Assembly: GCF_029690065.1 (NCBI RefSeq)
Contig: NZ_CP121463.1
Span: forward strand, 1,860,001-1,924,000
Direction: 5' to 3'
From: Arthrobacter sp. Y-9
Lineage (GTDB): Bacteria > Actinomycetota > Actinomycetes > Actinomycetales > Micrococcaceae
DNA: 64,000 nt
Made by a program: the position numbers and the translations under genes. The notes beneath the pieces were generated by a model. It was not told where the DNA came from and did not search any database. It saw only the letters and a list, made by a program, of their open reading frames with translations. Every line of letters starts with the position of its first letter. Position 1 is the stretch's first letter. This document shows positions 9,678 to 19,312 of this stretch, one piece after another.

Positions 9678-10334
9678 TCAGGAGTTCGCTCCGGGGATCT
9701 CCACGTCCGGGACCTCCAGGCTGAGCCGGTGGTCCATGCGGTCCTTCTTGGTCCGGAGGTACCGGAGGTTCTCCTCACGGCTCGGGACCTCGGTGGGGAC
9801 CATCTCCACCACCCGGACACCGGCTGCCGCGAGACGCTGCTCCTTGTCCGGATTGTTGCTGAGGAGACGGATCTCCGTCAGACCCATCTCCGCGAGGATC
9901 TGAGCCGCCGCGTTGTAGCAGCGGGCATCCACAGGCAGGCCGAGCTGCTCGTTGGCCTCCACCGTGTCGAAGCCGGCCTCCTGCAGGGCGTAGGCCTTGA
10001 TCTTGTTGGCCAGCCCGATCCCGCGGCCTTCCTGCCCGCGCAGGTACAGCAGCGTGCCGCCCTGTTCGCGGATCAGGTTGAGCGCCAGCGCGAGCTGCTC
10101 GCCGCAATCGCAGCGGTAGGAGCCGAACACGTCGCCCGTGAGGCATTCGGAATGCAGCCGCACGAGCGGCGCCTGCCCGTCACTGGGCGGGTTGGGGGAA
10201 CTGACGGCCAGATGTTCCACGCCGGTCGCCTCATCGGTCCAGGCCTGGGCCACGAACTCCCCGAAAGCCGTGGGCAGTTTCACGATGGGCCCCGAGCTGA
10301 CGGGGTGCTTCCCACTGTGCTGTTCCGGACTCAT
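9678..10334 (-). CDS. ribA: GTP cyclohydrolase II
   Basis: Opens GTP to 2,5-diamino-6-ribosylamino-4-pyrimidinone phosphate, the first committed step to riboflavin. The zinc site is visible as three cysteines in [39 protein letters not shown] and LLSNNPDK complete the catalytic core. The ATG at 10334 ([10 protein letters not shown]) is preceded by a strong AGGAGGAACT site, so I chose it over upstream in-frame codons; 218 residues. In many bacteria RibA is fused to RibB; here the two are separate genes 34 bases apart. Confidence 0.95.
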   Translation of the reverse strand: MSPEQHSGKHPVSSGPIVKLPTAFGEFVAQAWTDEATGVEHLAVSSPNPPSDGQAPLVRLHSECLTGDVFGSYRCDCGEQLALALNLIREQGGTLLYLRGQEGRGIGLANKIKAYALQEAGFDTVEANEQLGLPVDARCYNAAAQILAEMGLTEIRLLSNNPDKEQRLAAAGVRVVEMVPTEVPSREENLRYLRTKKDRMDHRLSLEVPDVEIPGANS

Positions 10335-10368
10335 AGTTCCTCCTCTGATTGCACCATGCTGCGCTCTG

Positions 10369-11025
10369 TCATCCTGCCTGTCCTGCCTGCTCGCCTCCGG
10401 ACCGGAGATACGCCGCAAGATCGGCGATGGACACCAGCGGACACCCGTGAGCGGCTGCAAAGTCACGCAGCGCATCCAGGCGCATCATCTCGCCGTCGTC
10501 ATGGACGATTTCGGCGATCACGCCGGCCTCCTGGACTCCGGCCAGACGGCAGAGGTCCACGGCCGCCTCGGTGTGTCCAGGGCGTTCGAGCACTCCACCC
10601 TTAACGGCGCGCAACGGGAAAATATGCCCGGGACGGGTGAGTTCCTCCGGCCGGGTCTGGGCGCTGGCCAGGAGATTCACCGTCAGCGACCGGTCCGTCG
10701 CCGAGATGCCGGTGCTCACGCCGACCGCCGCGTCGCAGCTGACGGTGTACGCGGTGCCTTTGGCGTCCTGGTTGACCTCGACCATGGGCGGCAGCTCGAG
10801 ACGATCCGCCTGCTCCCCCGTCAGCGGCACGCAGATCACGCCGGAGCTGTGCCGGATGGTCCAGCCCATGAGCTGCGGCGTCGAGTGCTGGGCGGCGAAA
10901 ATGATGTCGCCTTCGTTCTCACGGTCCTCGTCATCCACCACGACGACGGCGCGTCCCGCGGCGATCGCTGCGATGGCGTCCTCGATGGGGTCCAGGCCGT
11001 GCGGACCGCTGAGCTGCCCGCTCAC
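10369..11025 (-). CDS. ribB: 3,4-dihydroxy-2-butanone 4-phosphate synthase
   Basis: Converts ribulose 5-phosphate to the four-carbon unit used by RibH, with release of formate. Signatures in order: [20 protein letters not shown] with the metal-binding acidic loop, [39 protein letters not shown], and [13 protein letters not shown]. It starts at a GTG that overlaps the ribE stop by 4 bases (GTGA) and is 218 residues long, so it is a stand-alone RibB rather than the N-terminal half of a RibBA fusion. The C-terminal [12 protein letters not shown] has Ala where many homologues carry Cys, a conservative change at a non-catalytic position as far as I know. Confidence 0.94.
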   Translation of the reverse strand: MSGQLSGPHGLDPIEDAIAAIAAGRAVVVVDDEDRENEGDIIFAAQHSTPQLMGWTIRHSSGVICVPLTGEQADRLELPPMVEVNQDAKGTAYTVSCDAAVGVSTGISATDRSLTVNLLASAQTRPEELTRPGHIFPLRAVKGGVLERPGHTEAAVDLCRLAGVQEAGVIAEIVHDDGEMMRLDALRDFAAAHGCPLVSIADLAAYLRSGGEQAGQAG

Positions 11026-11642
11026 CGGCGCTCTCCGTCCAGGAAGGAGAGCAGGCGCTCTGCGTACTTCGCGAGCACGTCGACCTCCAGGTTGACGCCC
11101 TCCCCCGGCTTCTTGTCGCCCAGCCCGGTCTCGGCGAGCGTGATCGGGATCAGACCCACTTCGAACCACTGCTCCGGCTCGGTGGCGGGACTGACGGCGG
11201 TGACGGTGAGGGACACGCCATCGATCGCGATCGAGCCCTTCTCGGCCACATAACGGGCCAGCGGCGTCGGGATGCTGAAGCGCAGGCGGTCCCAGTTCCC
11301 CTGGTTCTCGCGTTCCAGGAGGGCGCCCACGCCATCGACATGGCCCTGCACGACGTGCCCGTCCAGGCGCCCGCCGGCGGGAACGCAGCGTTCGAGATTG
11401 ACCCGGTCCCCCGGCTCGAGTGAGCCGATCGTGGTCCGGACGAGAGTCTCCCCCATGACGTCGACGTCGATGCGGCCGCCGTCGCGGGACGTGGCGGTCA
11501 GGCACACGCCGTTGACCGCGATGGAGCCGCCCAGGTCGAGGTCCGCGGCGAGCGTGGGGACGTCGAGGGTCAGGACGGCGCTGCCGTCCTGCTGCTGGAA
11601 CGCGGCGACGGTGCCGCGTTCGGCGATGATTCCGGTGAACAT
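11022..11642 (-). CDS. ribE: Riboflavin synthase alpha chain
   Basis: Last step of riboflavin synthesis: dismutation of two dimethylribityllumazines. The 206-residue product shows the internal duplication of two lumazine-binding barrels: [12 protein letters not shown] with [10 protein letters not shown] in the first half, and [15 protein letters not shown] with [12 protein letters not shown] in the second. It starts ATG and ends in the GTGA overlap with ribB; ribD ends 9 bases upstream. The name ribE follows E. coli-like usage for the alpha chain (also written ribC in some genomes). Confidence 0.95.
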   Translation of the reverse strand: MFTGIIAERGTVAAFQQQDGSAVLTLDVPTLAADLDLGGSIAVNGVCLTATSRDGGRIDVDVMGETLVRTTIGSLEPGDRVNLERCVPAGGRLDGHVVQGHVDGVGALLERENQGNWDRLRFSIPTPLARYVAEKGSIAIDGVSLTVTAVSPATEPEQWFEVGLIPITLAETGLGDKKPGEGVNLEVDVLAKYAERLLSFLDGERR

Positions 11643-11651
11643 GACTATTCC

Positions 11652-12722
11652 TTAAGACTGCGGCGTGGCCGGCTGAAGATGAAGGCGGAGATCGCGGCCC
11701 AGGTGCCGCACGGAGCCGCCGTCCGAGTGATCCCAGTCCCAGGACTGGGCTTCGGCGAGGGTGTGGATGCCCAGCCCGGCCACGGAGTTCTTCCCGGAGC
11801 CGAGGAGGGTGGGGGCTTGGTAGATCACGAGTTCGTCGACCAGGCCGGCGCTGAGGAAGGCCCCGATGATCCGGCTGCCGCCCTCGACCATGACGTGGCG
11901 GACACCGCGGTCGAAGAGCTCCGCGAGGGCCTCGGCCGGCTCGCGTGTGGCGAGATGGATGGCGCGGCCGTCCTCGCCGAGGATCGCGGCGCCCTCCGGG
12001 ATCGGGCGCAGTCCCATCACCGCGCGGAGGGGCTGATGCTCGGCGAGCTCACCGTCCGGGGTGCGCGCGGTGAGGCGGGGATCGTCGATCTCCACGGTCC
12101 CGGTCCCGACCAGGATCGCGTCGATCCGCTGCCGGATCGCGTGGTTGTCCCGCAGCGACTCCGGACCGGAGATCCACTGGCTGGTCCCGTCCTCCGCCGC
12201 GATGCGGGCGTCCAGGGTCTGAGCGATGTGCAGGGTCACGAACGGCCTGCGACCGTCGACGGCGGCGAGCCATCGCGCGTTCAGCGCTCGGGCCTGCTCG
12301 GCCTCCAGTCCGCTCTCCACCTGGATTCCCGCGGCGCGCAGTGTCGCCGCGCCTCCTGCGGCGGGATCGTGGGGATCGTCGATCGCGTAGATGACCCGGG
12401 CCAGTCCGGCGGCGATGATCGCCTGGGCGCAGGGTCCGGTGCGGCCCTGGTGATTGCAGGGCTCCAGGGTCACGAGGATGGTCCCGCCCGTGACGTCGAT
12501 GCCGTACTCACGGGCCGTGGCCAGCGCGTCGGCCTCGGCATGTGCGGTGCCGGCTCCTCGGTGGTGCCCGACGCTGAGGACCCTGCCTTCGGGGTCGAGG
12601 ATCACGGCCCCCACGAGCGGGTTCGCGCCCCGGGGTCCGCCGAGCGCGGCGTCCAGGGCCTGGGCCATCGCGGCCCGTTCGATGTCCGTGAAGGAGGCGC
12701 CGCTCACATCATGCCCGCCCAC
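11652..12722 (-). CDS. ribD: Bifunctional riboflavin deaminase/reductase
   Basis: Two steps of riboflavin synthesis: N-terminal pyrimidine deaminase and C-terminal NADPH-dependent reductase. The deaminase zinc site is readable as TAHAEADAL followed by [18 protein letters not shown] (H/C-x-E, then PCxxxxxxxxC). The reductase begins near residue 150 with [16 protein letters not shown] and includes [23 protein letters not shown], and [15 protein letters not shown]. Length 356 is normal. The GTG at 12722 follows the ribM stop directly (TGAGTG); a second in-frame GTG ([13 protein letters not shown]) 15 bases on is also possible. Confidence 0.94.
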   Translation of the reverse strand: MGGHDVSGASFTDIERAAMAQALDAALGGPRGANPLVGAVILDPEGRVLSVGHHRGAGTAHAEADALATAREYGIDVTGGTILVTLEPCNHQGRTGPCAQAIIAAGLARVIYAIDDPHDPAAGGAATLRAAGIQVESGLEAEQARALNARWLAAVDGRRPFVTLHIAQTLDARIAAEDGTSQWISGPESLRDNHAIRQRIDAILVGTGTVEIDDPRLTARTPDGELAEHQPLRAVMGLRPIPEGAAILGEDGRAIHLATREPAEALAELFDRGVRHVMVEGGSRIIGAFLSAGLVDELVIYQAPTLLGSGKNSVAGLGIHTLAEAQSWDWDHSDGGSVRHLGRDLRLHLQPATPQS

Positions 12723-13433
12723 TCAGCGCACCTCCGCCGTGACGGGTGCGCCGTCGTCGTGGGTGTATCCCGGGGGTGCCTGCGCCTCGCGCTTCTGAGC
12801 GCGCATCCAGACGAAGAAGCCGACCAGCGTGAAGACGCCGTAGAAGAGGTACATGAAACCACTCGCGTAATACCCGGCGCTGAACAGCAGCGGCACGCCG
12901 ACGACATCCACGGCCACCCAGATGAGCCAGAACTCGGTCCAGCCCTTGGCCATGCCGAAGGTGGCCAGCAGCGAACCCACGAAGGTCCAGGCGTCCGCCC
13001 ACACCGGAGGGTAGGAGCCGAGAAGCGAGAAGAGCGGGGTCAGAAGCCCCGTGCCGAGCAGGAGCGCCGCGATGAGCCCGACGCGGGCCCGGCCACCGGC
13101 CCAGCGGGGCACGAGGGCCACGCCGTGGCTGTCGGCGTCGCGCTTGCCCTGACGCCAGCGGATCCAGCCGAAGACCGCCACCGCGATGAACATGATCTGG
13201 CGGCCGGCCTGTCCCCACAGCGTGGCGGGGGCGGCGGCGCCGAAGACATTGCCCAGGAAGACCGTGAGCAGGAGCAGATTGCCCACGATGCCCACGGGCC
13301 AGGCCCAGACGCGGCGGCGCATGCCACCGAGGGCACTCGCCAGACCGAAAACATTACCGAGAACTTCACGTAGCAGAAGCGCCGTCCCACCGACTGGGAT
13401 CTGCGCTTCGAAGAGCCACCGCAAGAGGTCCAT
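12723..13433 (-). CDS. ribM: PnuC-family riboflavin transporter (RibM/PnuX)
   Basis: A 236-residue membrane protein with about seven hydrophobic segments and PnuC-family features: ENVFG-like GNVFGLASALGGM, VWAWPVGIVGNLLLL, FGWIRW, and a C-terminal aromatic-rich helix ending in FFVWMRAQKREA. PnuC itself carries nicotinamide riboside; PnuX/RibM members in actinobacteria carry riboflavin. I choose riboflavin because the gene is first in the rib operon and sits directly behind an FMN riboswitch, as in known ribM loci. The substrate is therefore inference from context. Start ATG (MDLLRWLFEAQIPVGG) with GGAAAGGGTGAG as ribosome site. Confidence 0.85.
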   Translation of the reverse strand: MDLLRWLFEAQIPVGGTALLLREVLGNVFGLASALGGMRRRVWAWPVGIVGNLLLLTVFLGNVFGAAAPATLWGQAGRQIMFIAVAVFGWIRWRQGKRDADSHGVALVPRWAGGRARVGLIAALLLGTGLLTPLFSLLGSYPPVWADAWTFVGSLLATFGMAKGWTEFWLIWVAVDVVGVPLLFSAGYYASGFMYLFYGVFTLVGFFVWMRAQKREAQAPPGYTHDDGAPVTAEVR

Positions 13434-13512
13434 GTCTCACCCTTTCCAGAGAACCGCGGCGGCTCCGGGGGCGACAACAAGGACGCACGGGACAGACCCG
13501 TGGCTTGTGTTC

Positions 13513-13640
13513 GTGCTTCTCCCATCCAGACTTTAACTGTCGGTGCCGGAATTTCACCGGCTCAACCGGCAGACCGATGAAGGTCTGACGGGTCGCGGAC
13601 TATAACCGCCGGTTCGGACTTTCACCGACCCCGGAGCACG
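13513..13640 (-). promoter_or_regulatory. FMN riboswitch (RFN element)
   Basis: Read on the minus strand, the conserved RFN core is present in order: GGGTCGGTGAAAGTCC, GAACCGGCGGT, AGTCCGCGACCCG, a variable hairpin (CAGACCTTCATCGGTCTG), GAGCCGGTGAAATTCCGGC, ACCGACAGT and AAAGTCTGGATGGGAGAAG. The closing stem and all conserved strands can be paired. FMN binding should repress the ribM-ribD-ribE-ribB-ribA-ribH operon. About 80 bases separate it from the ribM ATG; that spacer has a short hairpin (CACGGG/CCCGTG, 13487-13503) but no U-run, so control by ribosome-site masking or Rho is more likely than an intrinsic terminator. Confidence 0.95.
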
Positions 13641-13753
13641 ATTGATCAAATTGTGGCTGTTCCCCTCACCGGATGGTGCTGGGAGCAGGATTACATAGTG
13701 TCATAAGTCCGGAGGCCGCCGGTTCATTCCCGACGGCCACCGGAAACATTTCG

Positions 13754-14428
13754 TCAGGAACGCGCGCCGGCCCAGACACTCTCCGCGATCTCGCGCAGCC
13801 GCGTGATCGCCCGTTCCGGATCCTCCGCCCCGTAGACCGAGCTGCCCGCCACGAAGACGTTCGCCCCGGCCTCGGCGGCCCGCACGATCGTCTCCTCGGT
13901 GACGCCGCCGTCGACCTGCAGCTGCACGGCCGCGCCACTGCCGTCGATCGCCGCACGGGCGCGGCGGATCTTGGGCAGCGTGACATCCAGGAAGCTCTGA
14001 CCGCCGAAGCCCGGCTCCACGGTCATCACCAGGATCATGTCGAACTCATGGAGCAGGTCCAGGTACGGCTCCACCGGCGTGGCCGGGCGGAGTGCCAGGC
14101 CGGCCTTGGCGCCACGGGCCCGCAGCTCACGGGCCAGTTTGATGGGAGCGGTCGCCGCCTCGGCGTGGAACGTGACGGAGGCCAGGCCGGCGTCCGCGAA
14201 GCCGGGTGCCCAGCGGTCAGGGTCCTCGATCATCAAGTGGGCGTCCAGTGGGATGGGGCTCACCGCCTGGATCCGGGACGCCACCGGCAGCCCCAGGGTC
14301 AGATTCGGCACGAAGTGGTTGTCCATGACGTCCACGTGGACGGCGTCGGCCGCGGCGATCCTGTCCAGCTCCGCCTGAAGATTGACGAAGTCGGCGGACA
14401 GGATGCTCGGATTGATGCAACAGCGCAT
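13754..14428 (-). CDS. rpe: Ribulose-phosphate 3-epimerase
   Basis: Interconverts ribulose 5-phosphate and xylulose 5-phosphate in the pentose phosphate pathway; a metal-dependent TIM barrel. The 224 residues show [19 protein letters not shown], the metal-binding [48 protein letters not shown] and [12 protein letters not shown], which supply the His and Asp ligands and the phosphate site. Start ATG. It follows rsmB by 28 bases on the same strand. Ribulose 5-phosphate is also the RibB substrate, but the rib operon next door is separately controlled. Confidence 0.96.
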   Translation of the reverse strand: MRCCINPSILSADFVNLQAELDRIAAADAVHVDVMDNHFVPNLTLGLPVASRIQAVSPIPLDAHLMIEDPDRWAPGFADAGLASVTFHAEAATAPIKLARELRARGAKAGLALRPATPVEPYLDLLHEFDMILVMTVEPGFGGQSFLDVTLPKIRRARAAIDGSGAAVQLQVDGGVTEETIVRAAEAGANVFVAGSSVYGAEDPERAITRLREIAESVWAGARS

Positions 14429-14456
14429 GCGTTCTCCTTCGGAGGGGCTGGACCGC

Positions 14457-16040
14457 TCAGGCCTGGGCCGCGGCGGGGGTCTTCTTACGGAGCAGCGCCA
14501 GGAACATGGCGTCCGTCCCGTGCTGATGGGGCCAGAGCTGGACGTATCCTCCGTGGTCGGCGGACAGCGTTTCTCCCCGGGCCACCCCGTCGATCACGGG
14601 GCCCGCGTCGATGAGTTCCAGATCGTCGCGGCGCTTGAGCACGTCATCCACCACCATGCGCGTCTCCGCGAGGTGCGGGGAACACGTCACATAGGCGATC
14701 ACGCCGCCCGGCCGGGTGGCCTGGATCGCGGAGTCCAGCAGCTGGCGCTGCAGGGGGCCGAGTTCGGTCAGGTCCTTCGGGGTGCGGCGCCACCGGGACT
14801 CCGGCCGGCGCCGCAGAGCGCCGAGGCCGGTGCAGGGAACGTCCACGAGGACGCGGTCGAACCGCCCCGGGAGCTTCTCCCCGACATCACGGCCGTCTCC
14901 GGTGCGGACCTCCCAGCGTTCCTCGGGGACCGGCTGAAGAGCGCGCCGGACGAGGTCGGCCCGGTGCTGCTGCGCCTCGTTGGCCAGCAGCGACGCATCC
15001 GCATCGATCGCCAGGGCGGCGAGCAGGGCGGCCTTGCCACCCGGGCCGGCGCACAGGTCGAGCCAGCGCTCGGGGCCGCCGTCGCCGCCCTCGAGCGGCG
15101 CGGCCACCAGGGCGCGGGCCACCAGCTGAGAGCCGACGTCCTGCACGCGCACGACGCCGTCCCGCACCGCCGGGATCCGCCCCAGATCACCGCCTGCCGA
15201 CAGCCAGGACCCCTCCAGGAGCGGGCCGGGTTCGGCGCCGCTGTCATCGAGATCGTGTGCGGACGCCAGCGATGGGAGGGCGACGAGGTTCACCACCGGG
15301 GCCTCATTGTCGGCGGCCAGGAGGTCCTCGATCTCGGCGACATCGTGACCGTGACCCACCAGCGCCTGTCGCAGTGCCCGCACGATCCACGCCGGGTGGG
15401 CCTGACGGAGGGCGAGCTGCTCGATGGCATCGGGCGTCCGGGACGAGATCTCGTCCAGCCACTCCTCCAGCGTGTGGGCGCTGACCTTCCGGAGCACCGC
15501 ATTGACCAGGCCGGACGGGCCGGCGCCGATCACCGCACGCGTCAGACCGACGCTCTCGTCGAGGGCCGCGTGCGCAGGGACCCGCATGCCGAGGAGCTGG
15601 TGCGCACCGAGCCTGAGAACGTCGAGCACGGCCGGGTCGAGGTCTTTCAAGGGCCGGTCCACCGATTCGGACAGGATGGCGTCGTAGCTGCCCTGGCCGC
15701 GGAGGGTCCCGTAGGCGAGCTCCGTGGCGAAGGCGGCGTCCCGGCGTTCCAGCCGGTGCTCGCGGATGAGACCGGGCAGCACCAGGTTGGCGTAGGCGTC
15801 CGCGCCGGAGACCGCACGGAGCACCTCGAAAGCGACCAGACGGGCCGGGTCGGCGCGGCGGGAACGCTGCGAGGGCGCGGCCGAGCTGAACTGCCGGCTC
15901 CCTCCGCTGTTGCCGCGATGCCGTTCGCGGCCCTGCGCGTTCCTGCGGCCTCCGTCCCGGCCGCCGCCGGAGCGGCCCGAACCTGAACCGCCCGAGCCTG
16001 AACCGCCTCTGGGCTGGGGCGTGCCCCGATGCTGACTCAT
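14457..16040 (-). CDS. rsmB: 16S rRNA m5C967 methyltransferase (RsmB/Sun family)
   Basis: SAM-dependent rRNA cytosine-5 methyltransferase. At 527 residues it has a basic, Gly/Ser/Arg-rich N-terminal tail (about residues 1-60, [19 protein letters not shown]), a NusB-like RNA-binding domain ([18 protein letters not shown] through [14 protein letters not shown]), and the catalytic domain with [34 protein letters not shown] and [11 protein letters not shown], which hold the SAM loop and the two conserved cysteines. The disordered repeat tail is longer than in E. coli Sun. The stop of fmt overlaps its ATG by 4 bases, making a def-fmt-rsmB-rpe unit. Confidence 0.93.
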   Translation of the reverse strand: MSQHRGTPQPRGGSGSGGSGSGRSGGGRDGGRRNAQGRERHRGNSGGSRQFSSAAPSQRSRRADPARLVAFEVLRAVSGADAYANLVLPGLIREHRLERRDAAFATELAYGTLRGQGSYDAILSESVDRPLKDLDPAVLDVLRLGAHQLLGMRVPAHAALDESVGLTRAVIGAGPSGLVNAVLRKVSAHTLEEWLDEISSRTPDAIEQLALRQAHPAWIVRALRQALVGHGHDVAEIEDLLAADNEAPVVNLVALPSLASAHDLDDSGAEPGPLLEGSWLSAGGDLGRIPAVRDGVVRVQDVGSQLVARALVAAPLEGGDGGPERWLDLCAGPGGKAALLAALAIDADASLLANEAQQHRADLVRRALQPVPEERWEVRTGDGRDVGEKLPGRFDRVLVDVPCTGLGALRRRPESRWRRTPKDLTELGPLQRQLLDSAIQATRPGGVIAYVTCSPHLAETRMVVDDVLKRRDDLELIDAGPVIDGVARGETLSADHGGYVQLWPHQHGTDAMFLALLRKKTPAAAQA

Positions 16041-16957
16041 GCGAAGGTCACTTTCTCCAGGGCGGCCAGGCCACGGGCCCAGTCGCGTGCTGACATCATG
16101 CGTTTGCCGCTGGGCTGCACCTCAAGCAGCTCCAGGCCGTGACTGCCGGTGCCGACCACCACGGACTTCCCCACGAGCCGCAGGCTGCCCGGCGCCAGAT
16201 CCCGGACGTCCGGCCGGAGCGCGAGGGCCCCGATCTTGAAGCGCTGGCCATCGAGTTCGGTCCATGCGCCCGGTTCCGGGGTGACGCCCCGGGCGCGGCG
16301 GTGCAAGGACAGAGCCGGCTGGGACCAGTCGAGACGACCGTCCTCCAGCGTGAGTTTGGGGGCGAGCGTCGGAATGCCCTCCTGGGGCCGGGCCTCCGCG
16401 CGGCCCGCGGCGATCGCCGACAGCGTCTGGGCGAGCAGGACCGCGCCGCTCACCGCCAGACGCTCGAGGACCACGCCGCTCGTGTCATCGGGCCGGGCCG
16501 TCTCGGTCATCGTGCCGAATACCGGACCGGTGTCCAGGCCCGCCTCCAGCTGGAAGGTCGAGGCGCCCAGGACGTCGTCGCCGTTGATGAGGGCGTGCTG
16601 AACGGGGGCCGCTCCGCGCCAGGCGGGCAGCAGGGAGAAGTGGAGGTTGATCCAGCCGTGCTCCAGGGCGTCGAGCGCGGACTGCGGCACCAGACCGCCG
16701 AAAGCCACGATCGCACCCACCTCCGCGCCGGTCGCCACGATCCGCTCCGTCACCTCCGGGGTGATGCGGGAGGCTTTGATGACCTCGAGCCCGAGCTCTT
16801 CGGCACGCTGCGCCACGGGCGAAGGGGTCAGGACGCGCTTCCGGCCGAGCGGGGCATCGGGACGGGTCAGGACACCGACCACCTCGAAGCCGGCCTCGAG
16901 CAGCCGGTCGAGGGACGGGACGGCCACCGCCGGTGTTCCGGCGAACAGGACCTTCAC
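16037..16957 (-). CDS. fmt: Methionyl-tRNA formyltransferase
   Basis: Formylates initiator Met-tRNA with 10-formyl-THF. The 306-residue protein has MKVLFAGTPAVAVPSLDRLL, VVGVLTRPDAPLGRKRVLTP, the catalytic triad region HGWINLHFSLLPAWRGAAPVQ (Asn-His-Asp with the Ser-Leu-Leu-Pro loop), INGDDVLGASTFQLEAGLDTG, and a C-terminal OB-like tRNA-binding domain from RRARGVTPEPGAWTEL onward. It overlaps def on one side and rsmB on the other by 4 bases each, so formylation and deformylation enzymes are co-translated. Confidence 0.96.
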   Translation of the reverse strand: MKVLFAGTPAVAVPSLDRLLEAGFEVVGVLTRPDAPLGRKRVLTPSPVAQRAEELGLEVIKASRITPEVTERIVATGAEVGAIVAFGGLVPQSALDALEHGWINLHFSLLPAWRGAAPVQHALINGDDVLGASTFQLEAGLDTGPVFGTMTETARPDDTSGVVLERLAVSGAVLLAQTLSAIAAGRAEARPQEGIPTLAPKLTLEDGRLDWSQPALSLHRRARGVTPEPGAWTELDGQRFKIGALALRPDVRDLAPGSLRLVGKSVVVGTGSHGLELLEVQPSGKRMMSARDWARGLAALEKVTFA

Positions 16958-17553
16958 AGCGCCTGCCCGAAGGAGCCGCGGCCCTTCGCCGACGACGCCG
17001 GCGCCTTGCTGAAGGCGGAGGCCACGGAACCGGCGCGCTGATCCACCGTCGCCCGCTCGGCCGCGGAGTACTCGCCGCTCCGGAGGGTCTTGAGGGCTCG
17101 ACGCCGTTCCTCACCCGACAGCCGATCGATGAACAGGATGCCGTCCAAGTGGTCCGTCTCGTGCTGGAAGCACCGGGCGAGCATGCCCTCGGCCGTCAGC
17201 TCCACCGGATTTCCGTCCCGGTCGATCCCGCGGACCGTGGTCTGCCGGAACCGGCGGACCGGGGCGGAGATGCCGGGCACCGAGAGGCACCCTTCGCGTT
17301 CGTCCGGCTGATGATCCTCGCTGTTGACGAGGACGGGATTGATGACATGCCCCTTCACCCCGTCGATGTTGAAGGTGAAGATGCGCTGGCCCACGCCCAC
17401 CTGGGGCGCGGCGAGGCCCGCGCCGTGCACGTCCTCCATGGTCTCCAGCATGTCGTCCACCAGCTGATGGACGGCCGGTGAGATGTCGGTGACTTCCTCG
17501 GCCCGGGTCCTGAGGACCGGGTCGCCGAGAGTCCTGATGCCGAGAACGGCCAT
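16954..17553 (-). CDS. def: Peptide deformylase
   Basis: Removes the N-formyl group from nascent proteins; metal hydrolase. All three motifs are intact: GAGLAAPQVGVG, EGCLSVPGI with the metal-binding Cys, and CFQHETDHLDGILFIDR with HExxH. The 199-residue product starts at ATG 17553 (MAVLGIRTLGDPVLRTRA) behind a strong AGGAGGTCC site, in preference to upstream in-frame codons. The C-terminal 35 residues after SGEERRRALKTLRSGE are Ala/Ser-rich and poorly conserved. First gene of the def-fmt-rsmB-rpe run. Confidence 0.95.
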   Translation of the reverse strand: MAVLGIRTLGDPVLRTRAEEVTDISPAVHQLVDDMLETMEDVHGAGLAAPQVGVGQRIFTFNIDGVKGHVINPVLVNSEDHQPDEREGCLSVPGISAPVRRFRQTTVRGIDRDGNPVELTAEGMLARCFQHETDHLDGILFIDRLSGEERRRALKTLRSGEYSAAERATVDQRAGSVASAFSKAPASSAKGRGSFGQAL

Positions 17554-17674
17554 GGAGTGGACCTCCTGTATAAGGTGCTGACGGATCATTGCGGCGCCGC
17601 GCGCCGCCGTGTCCATTCTACGGACCGGCTCTGAGGGCCGGAGGAACGCCGGTGTGCCGCTGGCGGGACGCCGT

Positions 17675-18517
17675 TCAGGCCCGCGGAGGGGACAGGGGTA
17701 GGAGCGCGGACCGCTCCTGGAGCAGGTCCTGATTGAGCTGCCACACCCTCTTCAAGGCGCAGAACTTCCACCAGTGATGCTTGAGGACCTCGGGATTGGC
17801 CCGCTGCGGCCGCACTTCGGTCTCTCCGACCGCCACCGCGATGAGCAGTGGACCGGCGCCGTGCTGCCAGGCCTCCCACTCCCCCAGCTCGGGATCCACC
17901 AGGCTCTCCTCCGCCTTCATGCCGGCGACGAGCTGCATGACCACCTTGTCATCCAGCGCCTTGACCTGGCCGTCCCGGGTGGTGCCCTTGGTCTTGTAGT
18001 CGATCAGGCAGGTGCGTCCATTGATCTCGGCCACCAGGTCGAGCGTGCCCGCATAGCCGACCTCGTGGTTCCAGACCGTGATCTCGGGGGCGATCGGGCG
18101 CACGTCGTACGCCTTCCACCATTCATCGAAGCGGTCGGCGAACGCCTGCTCACCGTGCTGGGCGAGCAGGTCCCGCGCGCCGTCGACGTCGTGCTCACGG
18201 TCCAGATGACGCAGCGCCACTTGCTCACAGTACTGATGGACGCGGTCACCACGCTCCGCGGCGGCGTCGCGGTACAGAGCGGCCGCATTGGCAGCGCGCT
18301 GCACCGCCTGGCGGAGCTTCGCCGGGCTGTTGAGTGCGGACTGCAGGGTGACGTCCTGGGCCAGGGCGTTCGCCCCCATGTATCCGAACCAGCCGTCCAG
18401 ACCGTGGGGCTGCTGCGCGATCACCGTGGTGATCGACGGGACGACGGGCTCTTCGCGCGTGCTGCGCGCGTACATACGGCCCGTGCCGGTGGCCCGGGCA
18501 AGCATTGGTGCGGTCAT
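17675..18517 (-). CDS. PD-(D/E)XK nuclease-superfamily protein, unknown role
   Basis: A 280-residue protein with a RecB/Cas4-like nuclease core: an upstream helix with GDRVHQYCEQVALRH, then EITVWNHEVGYAGTLDLV and CLIDYKTKG, i.e. Glu, G-x-x-D and (D)-x-K in the expected order, followed by VMQLVAGMKAEE like the QxxxY helix. No helicase or iron-sulfur cysteine cluster is visible, so it is neither AddB nor typical Cas4. The C-terminal 60 residues are Trp- and Leu-rich. It stands alone after def, with no CRISPR or repair neighbours. I do not know its function; homologues are common as hypotheticals in Micrococcaceae. Start at 18517 is the longest option and uncertain. Confidence 0.7.
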   Translation of the reverse strand: MTAPMLARATGTGRMYARSTREEPVVPSITTVIAQQPHGLDGWFGYMGANALAQDVTLQSALNSPAKLRQAVQRAANAAALYRDAAAERGDRVHQYCEQVALRHLDREHDVDGARDLLAQHGEQAFADRFDEWWKAYDVRPIAPEITVWNHEVGYAGTLDLVAEINGRTCLIDYKTKGTTRDGQVKALDDKVVMQLVAGMKAEESLVDPELGEWEAWQHGAGPLLIAVAVGETEVRPQRANPEVLKHHWWKFCALKRVWQLNQDLLQERSALLPLSPPRA

Positions 18518-18602
18518 GTCTTCACTTTCCCATAACGCGCCGACATCGTTTCCTGCCCTCCGCGTCGCCCCCGGCGTCGGCGGCTCAGAGCCCGGGGACG
18601 CG

Positions 18603-18646
18603 AAAACCCCCGGCCGATCCAGCGTTTCCGCTGGTCAACCGGGGGT
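18603..18646 (-). terminator. Terminator after tRNA-Val(CAC)
   Basis: On the minus strand CACCCCCGG and CCGGGGG pair around an inner CCAGCG/CGCTGG hairpin, followed by TTTT. It lies just downstream of the minus-strand tRNA. Confidence 0.75.
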
Positions 18647-18653
18647 GCAAGGG

Positions 18654-18725
18654 TGGGCGATACTGGGTTCGAACCAGTGACCTCTTCGGTGTGAACGAAG
18701 CGCGCTACCACTGCGCCAATCGCCC
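18654..18725 (-). tRNA. tRNA-Val (anticodon CAC)
   Basis: 72-nt cloverleaf read on the minus strand: acceptor GGGCGAT/ATCGCCC, D-arm GCGCAGTGGTAGCGC, anticodon arm CTTCG-TTCACAC-CGAAG with CAC at positions 34-36, T-arm CTGGTTCGAACCAG. No CCA is encoded. It shares its body with the GAC-anticodon Val genes on the opposite strand. Confidence 0.96.
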
Positions 18726-18897
18726 TTGCGTTCTGCAACGCTTAGAAACTCTAGACCATCATCGAGCGGAACGCCAATTGAGCCTCACGACGCGCGGAAG
18801 GCCGCGGGATTTGAACAAACAGCCCTCTGGCCTGTAGAGTTTTTCTTCGTTGGAAAGCGGCCCCAGCCCATAGCGGGACGGGGTGGGAAATCCTTCT

Positions 18898-18970
<73 letters not shown>

Positions 18971-19004
18971 CGCAGGACACTGTCTGAAGAGAAATCTTCT
19001 GCAC

Positions 19005-19075
19005 GGTGGGTTGGCCGAGAGGCGAGGCAGCGGCCTGCAAAGCCGTATACACGGGTTCGAATCCCGTACCCACCT
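19005..19075 (+). tRNA. tRNA-Cys (anticodon GCA)
   Basis: 71-nt cloverleaf: acceptor GGTGGGT/ACCCACC, anticodon loop CTGCAAA with GCA, T-arm ACGGGTTCGAATCCCGT. No encoded CCA. Confidence 0.96.
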
Positions 19076-19112
19076 CGGTGAAAACCCTGGTTCCACTTCG
19101 GTGGAAAGCTAG

Positions 19113-19184
19113 GGGCGATTGGCGCAGCGGTAGCGCGCTTCCCTGACACGGAAGAGGTCACTGGTTCGATCCCAGTATCGCCCA
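19113..19184 (+). tRNA. tRNA-Val (anticodon GAC), copy 1
   Basis: 72-nt cloverleaf: acceptor GGGCGAT/ATCGCCC, anticodon arm CTTCC-CTGACAC-GGAAG with GAC, T-arm CTGGTTCGATCCCAG. Starts the duplicated Val-Gly unit. Confidence 0.96.
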
Positions 19185-19204
19185 CGGACACGCAAGTGTT
19201 CCAC

Positions 19205-19277
<73 letters not shown>

Positions 19278-19312
19278 CGCAGTGTGGTCATACAGACTGC
19301 AACCCGGTACCC

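Noticed and set aside
13487-13503. Intrinsic terminator as the expression platform of the FMN riboswitch
   Set aside because: Stem of only 6 bp and no U-tract; other control modes fit better.
17675-18517. Cas4 or a CRISPR-linked nuclease
   Set aside because: No cysteine cluster and no CRISPR repeats anywhere in the window.
18790-18845. tRNA-like T-arm fragment (GGGATTTGAACAAACAG) on the minus strand near the tRNA array
   Set aside because: The T-stem does not pair and no acceptor or D-arm can be built, so it is not called as a tRNA or clear remnant.
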